A DNA stretch of 64,000 nucleotides from an uncultured Clostridia bacterium. GTDB lineage: Bacteria; Bacillota; Clostridia; Lachnospirales; Lachnospiraceae. The notes under the pieces are model-generated. The model saw only the letters and a list, made by a program, of their open reading frames with translations. It had not been told where the DNA came from and ran no database searches. The translations under genes and the position numbers were made by a program. This document shows, piece after piece, positions 35,361-43,122 of this stretch. Location of the stretch: NCBI GenBank assembly GCA_947303805.1, contig CAMYZE010000001.1:62001-126000 (forward strand), in the 5' to 3' direction. The stretch's first letter is position 1; each line of letters begins with the position of its first letter.

Positions 35361-36643
35361 TATTTCAATAATTCTTTTATGTTCTTCTTATACTCCTCCA
35401 CCCCTGGCTGGTTAAATGGATTTACTCCAAGGATTAATGCTGATATAGCGCAGCTCATCTCAAAGAAGTAAAAGAGTTCGCCAAGTGTAGTCTCGTTTTG
35501 CTCAGGAACTTTTACTTCTATAACTGGGACATTTCCAGTGTGGTGAGCTTTCTCAGTTGCTCGAAGTGCTATGTCATTTAAGTCATTTACAAAAAACTTG
35601 TCGTTATATTTAACTCTGTCTTTATCATAATCATTTTCAATCATGATAAATGTCTCAAACATATTTCTTTTCCCCTCTTGCATAAGTTGACCCATAGAGT
35701 GAAGGTCGGCTGTCATATTAAGTGATGCAGGGAAAATGCCTTTGTTGCCTTTACATTCTGACTCACCAAAGAGTTGCTTGAGCCACTCAGCGAAATACTG
35801 CATATTTGGACTCAAAGTTGAAAATACTTCTATATCTTTTCCATTTTCATAATATAAATTTCTAATGATAGCATACTTCATCGCATCATTTTTATTTTCA
35901 TCTGCCACTGTATAAATGCTTCTTGCTACCTCCGCACCTTTCATAAGTTTATCTATATCAAAACCTGCTGCTGCAATCGGGAGAAGTCCCACTGCAGATA
36001 GCACTGAATATCTTCCGCCTATGTCATCAGGAACTACAAAAGTTCTATAGCCTTCTCTATCAGCTTCCTCTTTTAAAATTCCTTTCGCTTTATCAGTAGT
36101 TGCGATAATTCTTTTCTTTGCTCCATCTTTTCCATATTTCTTTTCGCAAAGTTCTTTAAACTTATCAAAGGCTGTAGCTGGTTCGAGGGTTCCACCGCTC
36201 TTACTTATGACATTTATATAGAAATTCTTTCCTTCCACATAGTCAAGCGTTTCTTTCAAATATTTTTCTGAAAGGCCATTGCCGGCGAAGATTACTTCTA
36301 CACCATTTGTGTGCGCCCCTACTTTATCATCGTATGGGCGAGCTACGCGAGCCCCAGCATAGTGATGGCTATAATAATTAGAAAGATATTCTATCGCAGC
36401 TTTTGCACCAAGGTATGATCCACCGATTCCAATTGACACAAGGACTTCTGCTTCGTTCTTAATCTCATTTGCCACTTCTTTTATACGAGCAAATTCTTCC
36501 TTGTCATATTTTATTGGATGGTCCACCCAACCAGTCATATCAATTTTTCCTGCAAGTAAATTTGCAATATGTGACTTTGCCTCATTCACATGTTTACTTA
36601 AATTCTTTACTTCCTCTGCCTTTTCAAAGTTTAATTTAATCAT
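35360..36643 (-). CDS. pgi: Glucose-6-phosphate isomerase
   Basis: 427 residues, cytoplasmic glycolytic enzyme interconverting glucose-6-P and fructose-6-P. Sugar-phosphate-binding motifs SIGIGGSYLG (about 75-84) and ISKSGGTLEPATA (about 146-158), catalytic-region GESECKGNKG and HSMGQLMQEGKRN are present. Between the first two, residues AGARVARPYDDKVGAHTNG (about 97-115) have no counterpart in ordinary Pgi proteins and are encoded by a GC-rich palindromic element (36313-36355). Transcribed divergently from the S11 gene. Confidence 0.95.
   Translation of the reverse strand: MIKLNFEKAEEVKNLSKHVNEAKSHIANLLAGKIDMTGWVDHPIKYDKEEFARIKEVANEIKNEAEVLVSIGIGGSYLGAKAAIEYLSNYYSHHYAGARVARPYDDKVGAHTNGVEVIFAGNGLSEKYLKETLDYVEGKNFYINVISKSGGTLEPATAFDKFKELCEKKYGKDGAKKRIIATTDKAKGILKEEADREGYRTFVVPDDIGGRYSVLSAVGLLPIAAAGFDIDKLMKGAEVARSIYTVADENKNDAMKYAIIRNLYYENGKDIEVFSTLSPNMQYFAEWLKQLFGESECKGNKGIFPASLNMTADLHSMGQLMQEGKRNMFETFIMIENDYDKDRVKYNDKFFVNDLNDIALRATEKAHHTGNVPVIEVKVPEQNETTLGELFYFFEMSCAISALILGVNPFNQPGVEEYKKNIKELLK
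36313..36355 (-). repeat. GGGCGA/CGAGCCC palindromic element inside pgi
   Basis: In the pgi sense direction it reads GGGGCTCG...CTCGCCCATACGATG then GTAGGGGCG. It is GC-rich in an AT-rich gene and shares its order and sequence with the element in mnmG. It encodes GARVARPYDDKVGA in frame. Confidence 0.8.
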
Positions 36644-36671
36644 TTTTTACCTCACTCGTTTTTATCCTACT

Positions 36672-36699
36672 TTACATTTTTTTACTTTTGTATTAAAAT
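36672..36699 (+). promoter_or_regulatory. Promoter of the S11-like gene, very short leader
   Basis: TTTACA (36672-36677), a 16-17-base spacer and TAAAAT (36694-36699) on the plus strand. The ATG at 36709 is only 9 bases after the -10, so the mRNA would be leaderless or nearly so. No ribosome site is seen. Confidence 0.5.
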
Positions 36700-36708
36700 T
36701 GTTTTATT

Positions 36709-37917
36709 ATGAAAAATATGAATTTTTTAAAATTTAATATTGCAATTTCGGCATTAGTTTTTGCTTTTTCGTCAATGGCATTTGCAGACGAGCCACTAAG
36801 TTCAACTGAGCTCTATGGTCCTGCAGCTTTTGAACAGACATCTAATAAAATCTCTTTAGAAAATGCAAACGTTATTTCTGATTATGATTTTAATCAAATG
36901 AATGGCACGGGCCAAATAACAAGCGGAGACATAGCAGCTATAAAACAAATCGTAGTTGCTGATCCTGTGCGAACTGTCTCTACAAATGTAAATAATGTAG
37001 CAACACCAGTTGCAAGTCCTGTTGCTCAAGTTACTCAGCAACCTGCCGCACCTCTTACTGGGGCTGCTGCATATAGCGCTGGCGTAAATCTTGCCAACAA
37101 TGTTAACCTAACTAATTTTACCACAAAAACCATAAATACTGCAAAGGTTCCTGAGACAACTTCTCCTACATTTGCGCTTATAAATGCCAATACAAGACAT
37201 ATTTATGCCGTTAAAAATCAAAATACAAAATATAACCCTTCTGGTCTCACAAACCTAATGACTGCATATATTGCTACACAATATCTCAAAATGGACTCGG
37301 TACTCACTGTCAATAGGACTGCTGTAAGGGGTATTGATAAAGATGCGTCTATTGCCGCTCTTGATGTAGGTGACACCATTACTCTTAAAGATGCTCTCGC
37401 ATCCATGTTTGTAAAGGGTTGTGTAGATTCTGCAAATGTCGTAGCTGAAAATGTTTCAAATAGTTTAGCTGAGTTTGTTAACTTGATGAATGTAACCGCT
37501 ACAAGTCTTGGTCTAACAAATACTGTTTTTGTAGACCCATCTGGCATTGGCAAAAACGAAAGCACAGCACTTGATATGGCTATCATAATGGCAAAAATTT
37601 GTGAAAATCCTGAGCTCGTCAATCTTTTATCACTTCATGAATATGAACTTCCTGCCGTAAAAAGAAGAGGTAAACTTCACCTATGGTCAAAGAATTCACA
37701 ACTAAATAAAGATAATTCAACTTACAATGCAGATGTCACTGCAAGTCGTCTTGCATTTACCAATGCTTCAAAATGGTGTATATCATCAATGATGAGTTAT
37801 TATAACAATAATATAATCGCAGTAATTTTAAAAGCTGAAGGCAGCCAATTCGGAGATACTAAAAAGTTACTTGAATTTGGAAAAATTGCAACTACTGAAG
37901 ATTTGGCAGTAAACTAA
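36709..37917 (+). CDS. Exported D-Ala-D-Ala carboxypeptidase-like protein lacking catalytic motifs
   Basis: 402 residues with signal peptide (residues 1-26, SSMAFA). A Thr/Ala/Pro-rich linker (about 80-150) precedes a peptidase S11 fold (about 155-395). Aligning by eye with DacF-type enzymes, P-A-S-x-T-K reads P-S-G-L-T-N, the S-G-N motif reads G-C-V, and K-T-G reads R-L-A. Surrounding family positions are kept (NLMTAYIA, FVDPSGIG, DTKKLLEFG). The active-site Ser and Lys are thus absent and the protein is probably a non-catalytic peptidoglycan-binding or regulatory homologue. It ends 4 bases before ktrB. Confidence 0.85.
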   Translation: MKNMNFLKFNIAISALVFAFSSMAFADEPLSSTELYGPAAFEQTSNKISLENANVISDYDFNQMNGTGQITSGDIAAIKQIVVADPVRTVSTNVNNVATPVASPVAQVTQQPAAPLTGAAAYSAGVNLANNVNLTNFTTKTINTAKVPETTSPTFALINANTRHIYAVKNQNTKYNPSGLTNLMTAYIATQYLKMDSVLTVNRTAVRGIDKDASIAALDVGDTITLKDALASMFVKGCVDSANVVAENVSNSLAEFVNLMNVTATSLGLTNTVFVDPSGIGKNESTALDMAIIMAKICENPELVNLLSLHEYELPAVKRRGKLHLWSKNSQLNKDNSTYNADVTASRLAFTNASKWCISSMMSYYNNNIIAVILKAEGSQFGDTKKLLEFGKIATTEDLAVN

Positions 37918-37921
37918 TACT

Positions 37922-39241
37922 ATGACAAAAATAAGATTTAGCTCAACACAAGTTATTCTTGGAAGTTTTTTAATGACAGTTCTTATCGGAACTGTCTTAC
38001 TTTTTTTGCCTATATCATCAAATAGTGGTAAACCAACAGACTTTCTAACCTGTCTTTTCACAGCGACATCTTCTCTTTGCGTGACTGGACTAGTTGTCGT
38101 TGACACAGCTACTCATTGGTCATTATTTGGTCAAATTGTAATCCTTATACTAATTCAAATTGGCGGTCTTGGAGTAGTAGTTGTGACAACTATAATATCT
38201 CTATTTCTTGGTCAAAAAATCAACCTTTCGCAAAGAACGGTTATTCAAGAAGCTCTTGCTATGCAACATGTTGGTGGAACTATAAAACTTATAAAATTCA
38301 TTTTAAGATTTGTACTATTTTATGAATTTATAGGAGCTTTTTTATTATTCGTTCATTTTAGAAATGATTTTAATTTTTTTACTTCCATCTGGTATTCAAT
38401 ATTTCACTCTATCTCTGCTTTCTGTAACGCTGGTTTTGATTTGATGGGGGTTAGAGGTCCTTTTTCTTCATTTACATCTTATGAATCAAGTGTCCTATTA
38501 AATGTGACTATTATGATGCTTATTATATTTGGCGGAATTGGTTTCGCCGTATGGGAAGACGTGATTAAAAGAAAGTTTAACTTTAAAAAATATAGGCTAC
38601 AGAGTAAGCTTGTAATTGTCACTACATTTTTACTTATCATGATTCCAGCTACATATTTTTACTTTTTTGAATATCATACTCGGACAGGGGTTGATAAAAT
38701 TTTGCCCGCCCTCTTTCAATCCGTGACAACTAGAACTGCAGGTTTTAACACAACTAGTTTTGCAGATATGTCTGAAGTTGGAAAAGCAATAAGTATCATT
38801 CTAATGTTGATAGGTGGTTCTCCAGGTTCTACTGCAGGTGGTATGAAGACAACAACATTTGCAATTATAATGATTTCAACTATGTCGGTATTTAAAAGAC
38901 ATAATGAGCCTCATATATTTAATCGCCGAATAGGAATACAAATTGTTAAAAATGCTACAACTATTTTTGTAATGTATATCAATTTATTTCTCCTGTTTGG
39001 TTTTGTCATTTGTAAGATAGAAGGCTTGTCTCTTACAGATACATTATTTGAAACAGCTTCCGCAATAGGGACAGTTGGTCTTACTCTTGGAATTACAACT
39101 AAACTTTCGACTATATCAAGGGTTTTAATAATCTTACTTATGTTTCTTGGAAGAGTGGGCGGACTCACTTTTATATATGCATTAATTCCATCTCTTAACA
39201 CAAGGGCAGGATACATTAGTGAAAATGTAGCAGTTGGATAA
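37922..39241 (+). CDS. ktrB: Potassium uptake protein, KtrB/TrkH family
   Basis: 439 residues, polytopic membrane protein. The four selectivity-filter loops of the superfamily are visible: SSLCVTGL (about 51-58), SAFCNAGF, TTRTAGFN and SAIGTVGLT. Translocates K+ (possibly with Na+). Start 4 bases after the S11 gene without its own ribosome site, so probably coupled. Followed by its RCK regulator after 9 bases. Confidence 0.95.
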   Translation: MTKIRFSSTQVILGSFLMTVLIGTVLLFLPISSNSGKPTDFLTCLFTATSSLCVTGLVVVDTATHWSLFGQIVILILIQIGGLGVVVVTTIISLFLGQKINLSQRTVIQEALAMQHVGGTIKLIKFILRFVLFYEFIGAFLLFVHFRNDFNFFTSIWYSIFHSISAFCNAGFDLMGVRGPFSSFTSYESSVLLNVTIMMLIIFGGIGFAVWEDVIKRKFNFKKYRLQSKLVIVTTFLLIMIPATYFYFFEYHTRTGVDKILPALFQSVTTRTAGFNTTSFADMSEVGKAISIILMLIGGSPGSTAGGMKTTTFAIIMISTMSVFKRHNEPHIFNRRIGIQIVKNATTIFVMYINLFLLFGFVICKIEGLSLTDTLFETASAIGTVGLTLGITTKLSTISRVLIILLMFLGRVGGLTFIYALIPSLNTRAGYISENVAVG

Positions 39242-39250
39242 GGAGGGTTT

Positions 39251-39898
39251 ATGAAAAATATTTTATTAATTGGAATTGGTAGATTTGGGTATCACGTAGC
39301 AAAAGAACTTAGCACTTTGGATGTTGAATTCATGGCTGTAGACTCTGATGAAGATAAGCTTAAACATGTAAGCAATTTCGCATCAAAATCTTTAATTGGA
39401 GATAGCACTGATATTGATTTTTTAAAAACTATTGGGGTTAGTAATTTTGATGAATGTATAGTTGCTATAGGTGACGATTTTCAATGTTCTCTCGAGACTG
39501 TTTTAAATCTTAAAGAACTACGAGCAAAAAAGATCACTGCTCGTGCTTCAAAAGAATCTCAGAAAAAACTGCTTTCAGAAATTGGCGCCGACTTCGTAGT
39601 CTACCCAGAAGAGCAACTCGCAAAATGGACAAGCCTAAGATGTGGCACAAATTCAGTTTATGACTTTATGGATTTAGACGATGGTTATGGAATTTTTGAA
39701 ATCACAACTCCAAGTGATTGGGTTGGAAAGACCCTCGCAGAACTAGATCTAAGAAAAAAGCTTAACATTAATATAATTGGAGTAAAAAGTAAAAATAGAA
39801 TCAATGTTGTCCTTGGTCCTAATTTTAAATTAAGAGAAAATGAAAATATACTCGTCATTGCTAAAATTAGTGAGGCAGGGAAACTCTTTAATAAATAG
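39251..39898 (+). CDS. ktrA: Ktr/Trk regulatory subunit with RCK domains
   Basis: 215 residues, cytoplasmic. Rossmann nucleotide-binding motif GIGRFGYHVA (about 7-16) ending in VDSDEDKL, then a C-terminal RCK_C domain (about 135-215, TLAELDLRKK...NINIIGVK). Gates the partner KtrB in response to bound nucleotide; C-terminal RCK domains in Firmicutes often bind c-di-AMP (established for the family, not shown here). AAGGAGGG precedes the ATG. Confidence 0.94.
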   Translation: MKNILLIGIGRFGYHVAKELSTLDVEFMAVDSDEDKLKHVSNFASKSLIGDSTDIDFLKTIGVSNFDECIVAIGDDFQCSLETVLNLKELRAKKITARASKESQKKLLSEIGADFVVYPEEQLAKWTSLRCGTNSVYDFMDLDDGYGIFEITTPSDWVGKTLAELDLRKKLNINIIGVKSKNRINVVLGPNFKLRENENILVIAKISEAGKLFNK

Positions 39899-39911
39899 TT
39901 TGTGATAACTG

Positions 39912-40808
39912 ATGAAATCTAATCCTAAAAATTTTAAATTTAAACATTCACTGGGGCAAAACTTTATAATCGATGAATTTTTACTTGAAGATATTGCAGA
40001 CGAAAGTGGCATTACTAAAGATGATTTTATATTAGAAATTGGTCCTGGAAATGGGGCTCTCACTAAATGCCTGTGTGATAGAGCTAAAAAAGTTGTCACT
40101 GTTGAAATAGATAAGAGCCTTATACCTCTTTTAAAAAGCAATTTAAAAGATTATGAAAATGTTTCTATCATAAATGCCGATTTTATGGAGTTGGATTTTC
40201 AGGCTATCATAAACGAATTTGGTTGTGAGTCTAACATAACTTGTAGGGGCGAAGCTTGCGAGCCCTCGTATGGGGGTGTTTTACGAGCCCCAATTAAGGT
40301 CGTTGCAAATCTCCCTTACTACATCACTTCTCCTATCATCAACATTCTTCTACAAAATCCCTATGTGTCAGAGATGACCCTCATGGTTCAAAAAGAAGTA
40401 GCAGAAAGAATCGTGGCCTCTCCAGGCGGCAGAGATTATGGGATTCTAACTCTCGCTTGCAATTATTTTGCCGACACAGAGATGATAATGCTTGTATCAA
40501 AGGATTGCTTCTTCCCAAAACCAAAGGTCGACTCAGCAGTGGTTCATTTTATAAAGCACCCTGTAGGGGCGAGCACTGCGAGCCCTCCTACGGGCGAGTT
40601 TCACGAGTCCAATTACGACCAACTTTTTAAATTAATAAAAGCTTCCTTCGCTCAAAGGCGAAAAAAGCTTTTAAATTCTTTAACCAATGCAGGTTTTAAT
40701 AAAGACTCTGTCACTCACGCCCTATCAGAACTTGGCTTTGATGAAAATGTGAGGGCGGAGAATCTGTCTTTAGATGATTATAAAAAACTGTTGGGGTTCT
40801 TTTCTTAG
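39912..40808 (+). CDS. rsmA: 16S rRNA dimethyladenosine transferase
   Basis: 298 residues. Methylates two adjacent adenines in helix 45 of 16S rRNA with SAM. SAM-binding EIGPGNGALTK (about 37-47), catalytic NLPYY (about 139-143), PKPKVDSAVV and FAQRRKKLLNSL are all present. Two additions lie at loop positions: CRGEACEPSYGGVLRAPI before VVANLPYY (about 117-134) and PVGASTASPPTGEFHESNY after the VDSAVV strand (about 217-235). Each coincides exactly with a copy of the GC-rich palindromic element, read in different frames. The core appears intact. Confidence 0.95.
   Translation: MKSNPKNFKFKHSLGQNFIIDEFLLEDIADESGITKDDFILEIGPGNGALTKCLCDRAKKVVTVEIDKSLIPLLKSNLKDYENVSIINADFMELDFQAIINEFGCESNITCRGEACEPSYGGVLRAPIKVVANLPYYITSPIINILLQNPYVSEMTLMVQKEVAERIVASPGGRDYGILTLACNYFADTEMIMLVSKDCFFPKPKVDSAVVHFIKHPVGASTASPPTGEFHESNYDQLFKLIKASFAQRRKKLLNSLTNAGFNKDSVTHALSELGFDENVRAENLSLDDYKKLLGFFS
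40243..40295 (+). repeat. Palindromic element, copy 1 inside rsmA
   Basis: Two adjacent imperfect palindromes of about 20 bases: GGGGCGAAGCTTGCGAGCCC, then GGGGGTGTTTTACGAGCCCC, separated by TCGTAT. Embedded in AT-rich coding sequence and translated in frame. Confidence 0.85.
40563..40615 (+). repeat. Palindromic element, copy 2 inside rsmA
   Basis: Same two-palindrome layout: GGGGCGAGCACTGCGAGCCC, then CGGGCGAGTTTCACGAGTCC. Translated in a different frame from copy 1. Confidence 0.85.
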
Positions 40809-40867
40809 TTAAACAACTAGTTATTTTTGCTATTATTTTTCCTAAAAACACGATTCTTTGACTTAAC

Positions 40868-40906
40868 ATAAAAAAGACTCGGATTTTGTCTCCGAGTCTT
40901 TTTTTA
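40868..40906. terminator. Bidirectional terminator between rsmA and hsp20
   Basis: Long stem AAAAAGACTCGGA / TCCGAGTCTTTTT with T-runs on both strands, placed between the convergent genes. Confidence 0.85.
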
Positions 40907-40911
40907 GTGGA

Positions 40912-41361
40912 TTAACCTTCTATCATTATAGTTTTCTTTTCTTGGACTTTCTTTGCATCAACCTTTGGTATATCAAGTTTAAGAAGTCCATTTTCAAATT
41001 TTGCTTTGATGTCCTCTTCTTTGAGATTATCACCTACATAGAAGCTTCTCTGCATAGAACCCGCATATCTTTCTTGTCTAATGATTCTGCCCTTGTGGTC
41101 TTTCTCGTCCTTATCAAGTCCTTTTGCTGCTGCAATTGTTATGTAGCCATCATTTAATGTGATATTAATCTCATCTTTCTTAAATCCAGGAAGGTCAACA
41201 GCGAGTTCATAACTTCCTTCATTTTCACGCACATCTGTCTTCATAACTCTTGAAGCCCTCTTTCCATACAGCTTTCTGTCAATGTCCTCAAAATCTCTCA
41301 TTTTTCCAAAGTCCATAAAATCGTCAAGTAAGTTTTCTCCAAAAATACTAGGTAATAACAT
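40912..41361 (-). CDS. Small heat shock protein Hsp20
   Basis: 149 residues. Alpha-crystallin domain (about 40-145) with YELAVDLPGFKKDEI, DGYITIAA and the family motif YVGDNLKEEDIKAKFENGLL. The C-terminal I-x-I/V-type motif is weakly present. ATP-independent chaperone holding unfolded proteins. AAGGAGG precedes the ATG. Expressed from a consensus promoter overlapped by a CIRCE operator. Confidence 0.95.
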   Translation of the reverse strand: MLLPSIFGENLLDDFMDFGKMRDFEDIDRKLYGKRASRVMKTDVRENEGSYELAVDLPGFKKDEINITLNDGYITIAAAKGLDKDEKDHKGRIIRQERYAGSMQRSFYVGDNLKEEDIKAKFENGLLKLDIPKVDAKKVQEKKTIMIEG

Positions 41362-41448
41362 AATCTTTTCCTCCTTATTCCTTTATATTGGAGCAAAGAA
41401 TGGAGTGTTTAGATTCGATCATCTTCTCTTTTCCTTTGTTCTGACGAC

Positions 41449-41491
41449 ATTATAGCACAAATTGTTGGCACTGTCAAGTGTTGAGTGCTAA
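41449..41491 (-). promoter_or_regulatory. hsp20 promoter overlapped by CIRCE operator
   Basis: Minus strand: TTGACA (41472-41477), 17 bases, TATAAT (41449-41454), a full consensus. The inverted repeat TTGGCACTG-N9-GAGTGCTAA (41465-41491, plus strand) matches CIRCE (TTAGCACTC-N9-GAGTGCTAA) in 16 of 18 arm bases and covers the -35. HrcA repression is therefore expected. Confidence 0.85.
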
Positions 41492-41528
41492 TTATTTATG
41501 AATTTTTTGTGGACTTTTTTCCTAAACA

Positions 41529-41551
41529 AAAATCCCCATAAATGGGGATTT
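41529..41551 (-). terminator. Hairpin terminator after the HicB-like gene
   Basis: AAATCCCCAT / ATGGGGATTT hairpin followed on the minus strand by TTGTTT. It separates the accessory island from hsp20 control DNA. A single GTGCAGTTTTTTCCAGTAA repeat copy (41559-41577) lies between it and the gene. Confidence 0.6.
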
Positions 41552-41582
41552 CGTCGAAAAAGTGCAGTTTTTTCCAGTAATT

Positions 41583-41846
41583 TTATTGGCAAGAATACAT
41601 AACTTGTATTACATACTCATTTTTTCCTATCTTCAATGACTCGATCTTAGATGGTTTTGGGATTTTTTCTTTATCCTGTTCTTTACCATATATAACAAGA
41701 CCTAGCAATTCTCTCGCAGATTCAAATGCATCAGCTTTATCCACACCAGATGTTGCCACATCTAAGTCAGGAAAATACACACTATACTCTTTTTCATTTT
41801 TTTCTTTACCTATAATCGCTGGAAAAATATACATATCTTTTTTCAT
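41583..41846 (-). CDS. HicB-like antitoxin-family protein, no HicA partner
   Basis: 87 residues. YIFPAIIGKE...EYSVYFPDLDVATSG with a following helix (ADAFESARELLGLVIYG) and KIPKPSKIESL are typical of the HicB N-terminal domain. HicB normally neutralises the mRNA interferase HicA. No small HicA-like frame is adjacent, and no C-terminal DNA-binding domain is present. Probably an orphan. Confidence 0.7.
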   Translation of the reverse strand: MKKDMYIFPAIIGKEKNEKEYSVYFPDLDVATSGVDKADAFESARELLGLVIYGKEQDKEKIPKPSKIESLKIGKNEYVIQVMYSCQ

Positions 41847-41905
41847 AATTTTACCTCAAAAACTTAAGTCCAGAACTTTTCTACTCATATTTATTGCTAA
41901 TAAAT

Positions 41906-42142
41906 TCAAATATCTTTTTCCGTTATTGAATTCACCATTTCAATTACAGTTTTACCATATCGTTTAACTTCACAAAGTTTTTCAAAGGTATCAACTTCTG
42001 TTGTTTCATTATAAAACTCACAAAATGAAATTACTTCCTTACCATTCAACTCTCCGTATGTAATAGAATATTTTTTACCATTATAATTAAATTCAATTTC
42101 ATGACCTTCATCTACTAATTTTTTTAATTCATCTCTGCTCAT
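41906..42142 (-). CDS. Small conserved-looking hypothetical protein
   Basis: 78 residues, cytoplasmic, acidic. MSRDELKKLVDEGHEIEFNY, then NGKKYSITYG...ISFCEFYNET. It looks like a compact alpha/beta fold with a Lys/Glu helix. GGAGAGAAG precedes the ATG. I do not recognise its function. It lies in the accessory island, 47 bases downstream of the 42190 gene. Confidence 0.65.
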   Translation of the reverse strand: MSRDELKKLVDEGHEIEFNYNGKKYSITYGELNGKEVISFCEFYNETTEVDTFEKLCEVKRYGKTVIEMVNSITEKDI

Positions 42143-42189
42143 TTGTTAATCTTCTCTCCTTTCTTTATCTTTAAAAAATGAGCAGCCTT

Positions 42190-42756
42190 TTAACTACTCT
42201 TGCCCTCTAATTTATTATTTATATAATCTAAAAATTCATCTGACAGTTTCAAATTATAGTTAACAAAATAATAAATCAAGCTTGAACTCCACTTATATGT
42301 TCCATCCATTCTCCATATTTCTGCTCCTATTGTTCCTGCTTCACTATCAATAATGTCGTTTCTTACATTACTTCGCATAAGCGCAATTTTACCTTTATAC
42401 AAATATTCAACTATTTTGCTTTTATCAGCAACTGGAACTTCAGAGATATAGTTTTTAAGTTTTTCTGCTGTTATGGTTTCATTTAGTTCATAGTCAATCT
42501 CCGATATGTATTTTAATTTTTTATCTAATTCCTTACATTTTAAAGTATCGACAATTTCCCATTTACCACCTTTAGAACTATCATCTGTTGGTCGTGGATT
42601 GATTTTATCATATAAGTAATCCTCATCACTATCATCTACTACTCGATACATATCATCTCCATCTTCAATAGCACAATAGACTTTGCCATTTGTTAATTCA
42701 TCAACACCAAATGACTCGCCAATATATTTAATTTTATACCATACTTCTTTGTTCAT
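42190..42756 (-). CDS. Hypothetical protein, possible immunity protein
   Basis: 188 residues, acidic, cytoplasmic, no signal peptide. The N-terminal half (about 1-70) is a small beta-rich domain (VWYKIKYIGES...GKVYCAIEDGDDMYRVVDDS), the C-terminal half is helical (DKSKIVEYLYKG, LSDEFLDYINNKL). AAAGGAG precedes the ATG. Two bases separate it from the small basic gene upstream. An acidic protein following a small basic toxin-like protein is the usual toxin/immunity arrangement; this is an inference only. Confidence 0.6.
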   Translation of the reverse strand: MNKEVWYKIKYIGESFGVDELTNGKVYCAIEDGDDMYRVVDDSDEDYLYDKINPRPTDDSSKGGKWEIVDTLKCKELDKKLKYISEIDYELNETITAEKLKNYISEVPVADKSKIVEYLYKGKIALMRSNVRNDIIDSEAGTIGAEIWRMDGTYKWSSSLIYYFVNYNLKLSDEFLDYINNKLEGKSS

Positions 42757-42758
42757 GA

Positions 42759-43121
42759 TTAGTCTTTCTCCTTTCTACTCTTAACTTTTGCCATATACTG
42801 ATTTTTTCCCTTTTTGTAAAAATGAATATCAAATATATACTTTTGGCTCTCTATTTTAACAGCTTGTTTTGACCAGTCTCCACTCTTGCCACCATATTTT
42901 TTTATTAGTTGTTTCTCTACTCGTAGTGGTTTTGAACTACCACCCCCTGCTATACTTTTTGGTTTGTTCTTGAATACAGTATTCTTGGGGATAAAATCTT
43001 TTTTACCATTATAAATATAATTTAATTTGTGCTGTAGATAATTATCATCATTAATGTTACTATTTTTTATTGTCGTAAACCCATGTGTATTGCCAAATCC
43101 TCCATATACTCCTGCTCCCAT
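42759..43121 (-). CDS. Small basic protein, possible polymorphic-toxin domain
   Basis: 120 residues from the ATG at 43121, chosen because CGGAGGT lies 9 bases upstream; an earlier in-frame ATG at 43145 lacks one. Gly/Asn-rich start (MGAGVYGGFGNTHGF), a hinge (SIAGGGSSKPLRVEKQLIKK), then YGGKSGDWSKQA and KYIFDIHFYKKGKNQYMAKV, with conserved-looking Asp/His/Lys that could be an RNase-like core. No secretion signal. It resembles C-terminal toxin domains of polymorphic toxins but I cannot name the family. Confidence 0.55.
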   Translation of the reverse strand: MGAGVYGGFGNTHGFTTIKNSNINDDNYLQHKLNYIYNGKKDFIPKNTVFKNKPKSIAGGGSSKPLRVEKQLIKKYGGKSGDWSKQAVKIESQKYIFDIHFYKKGKNQYMAKVKSRKEKD

Positions 43122-43122
43122 C

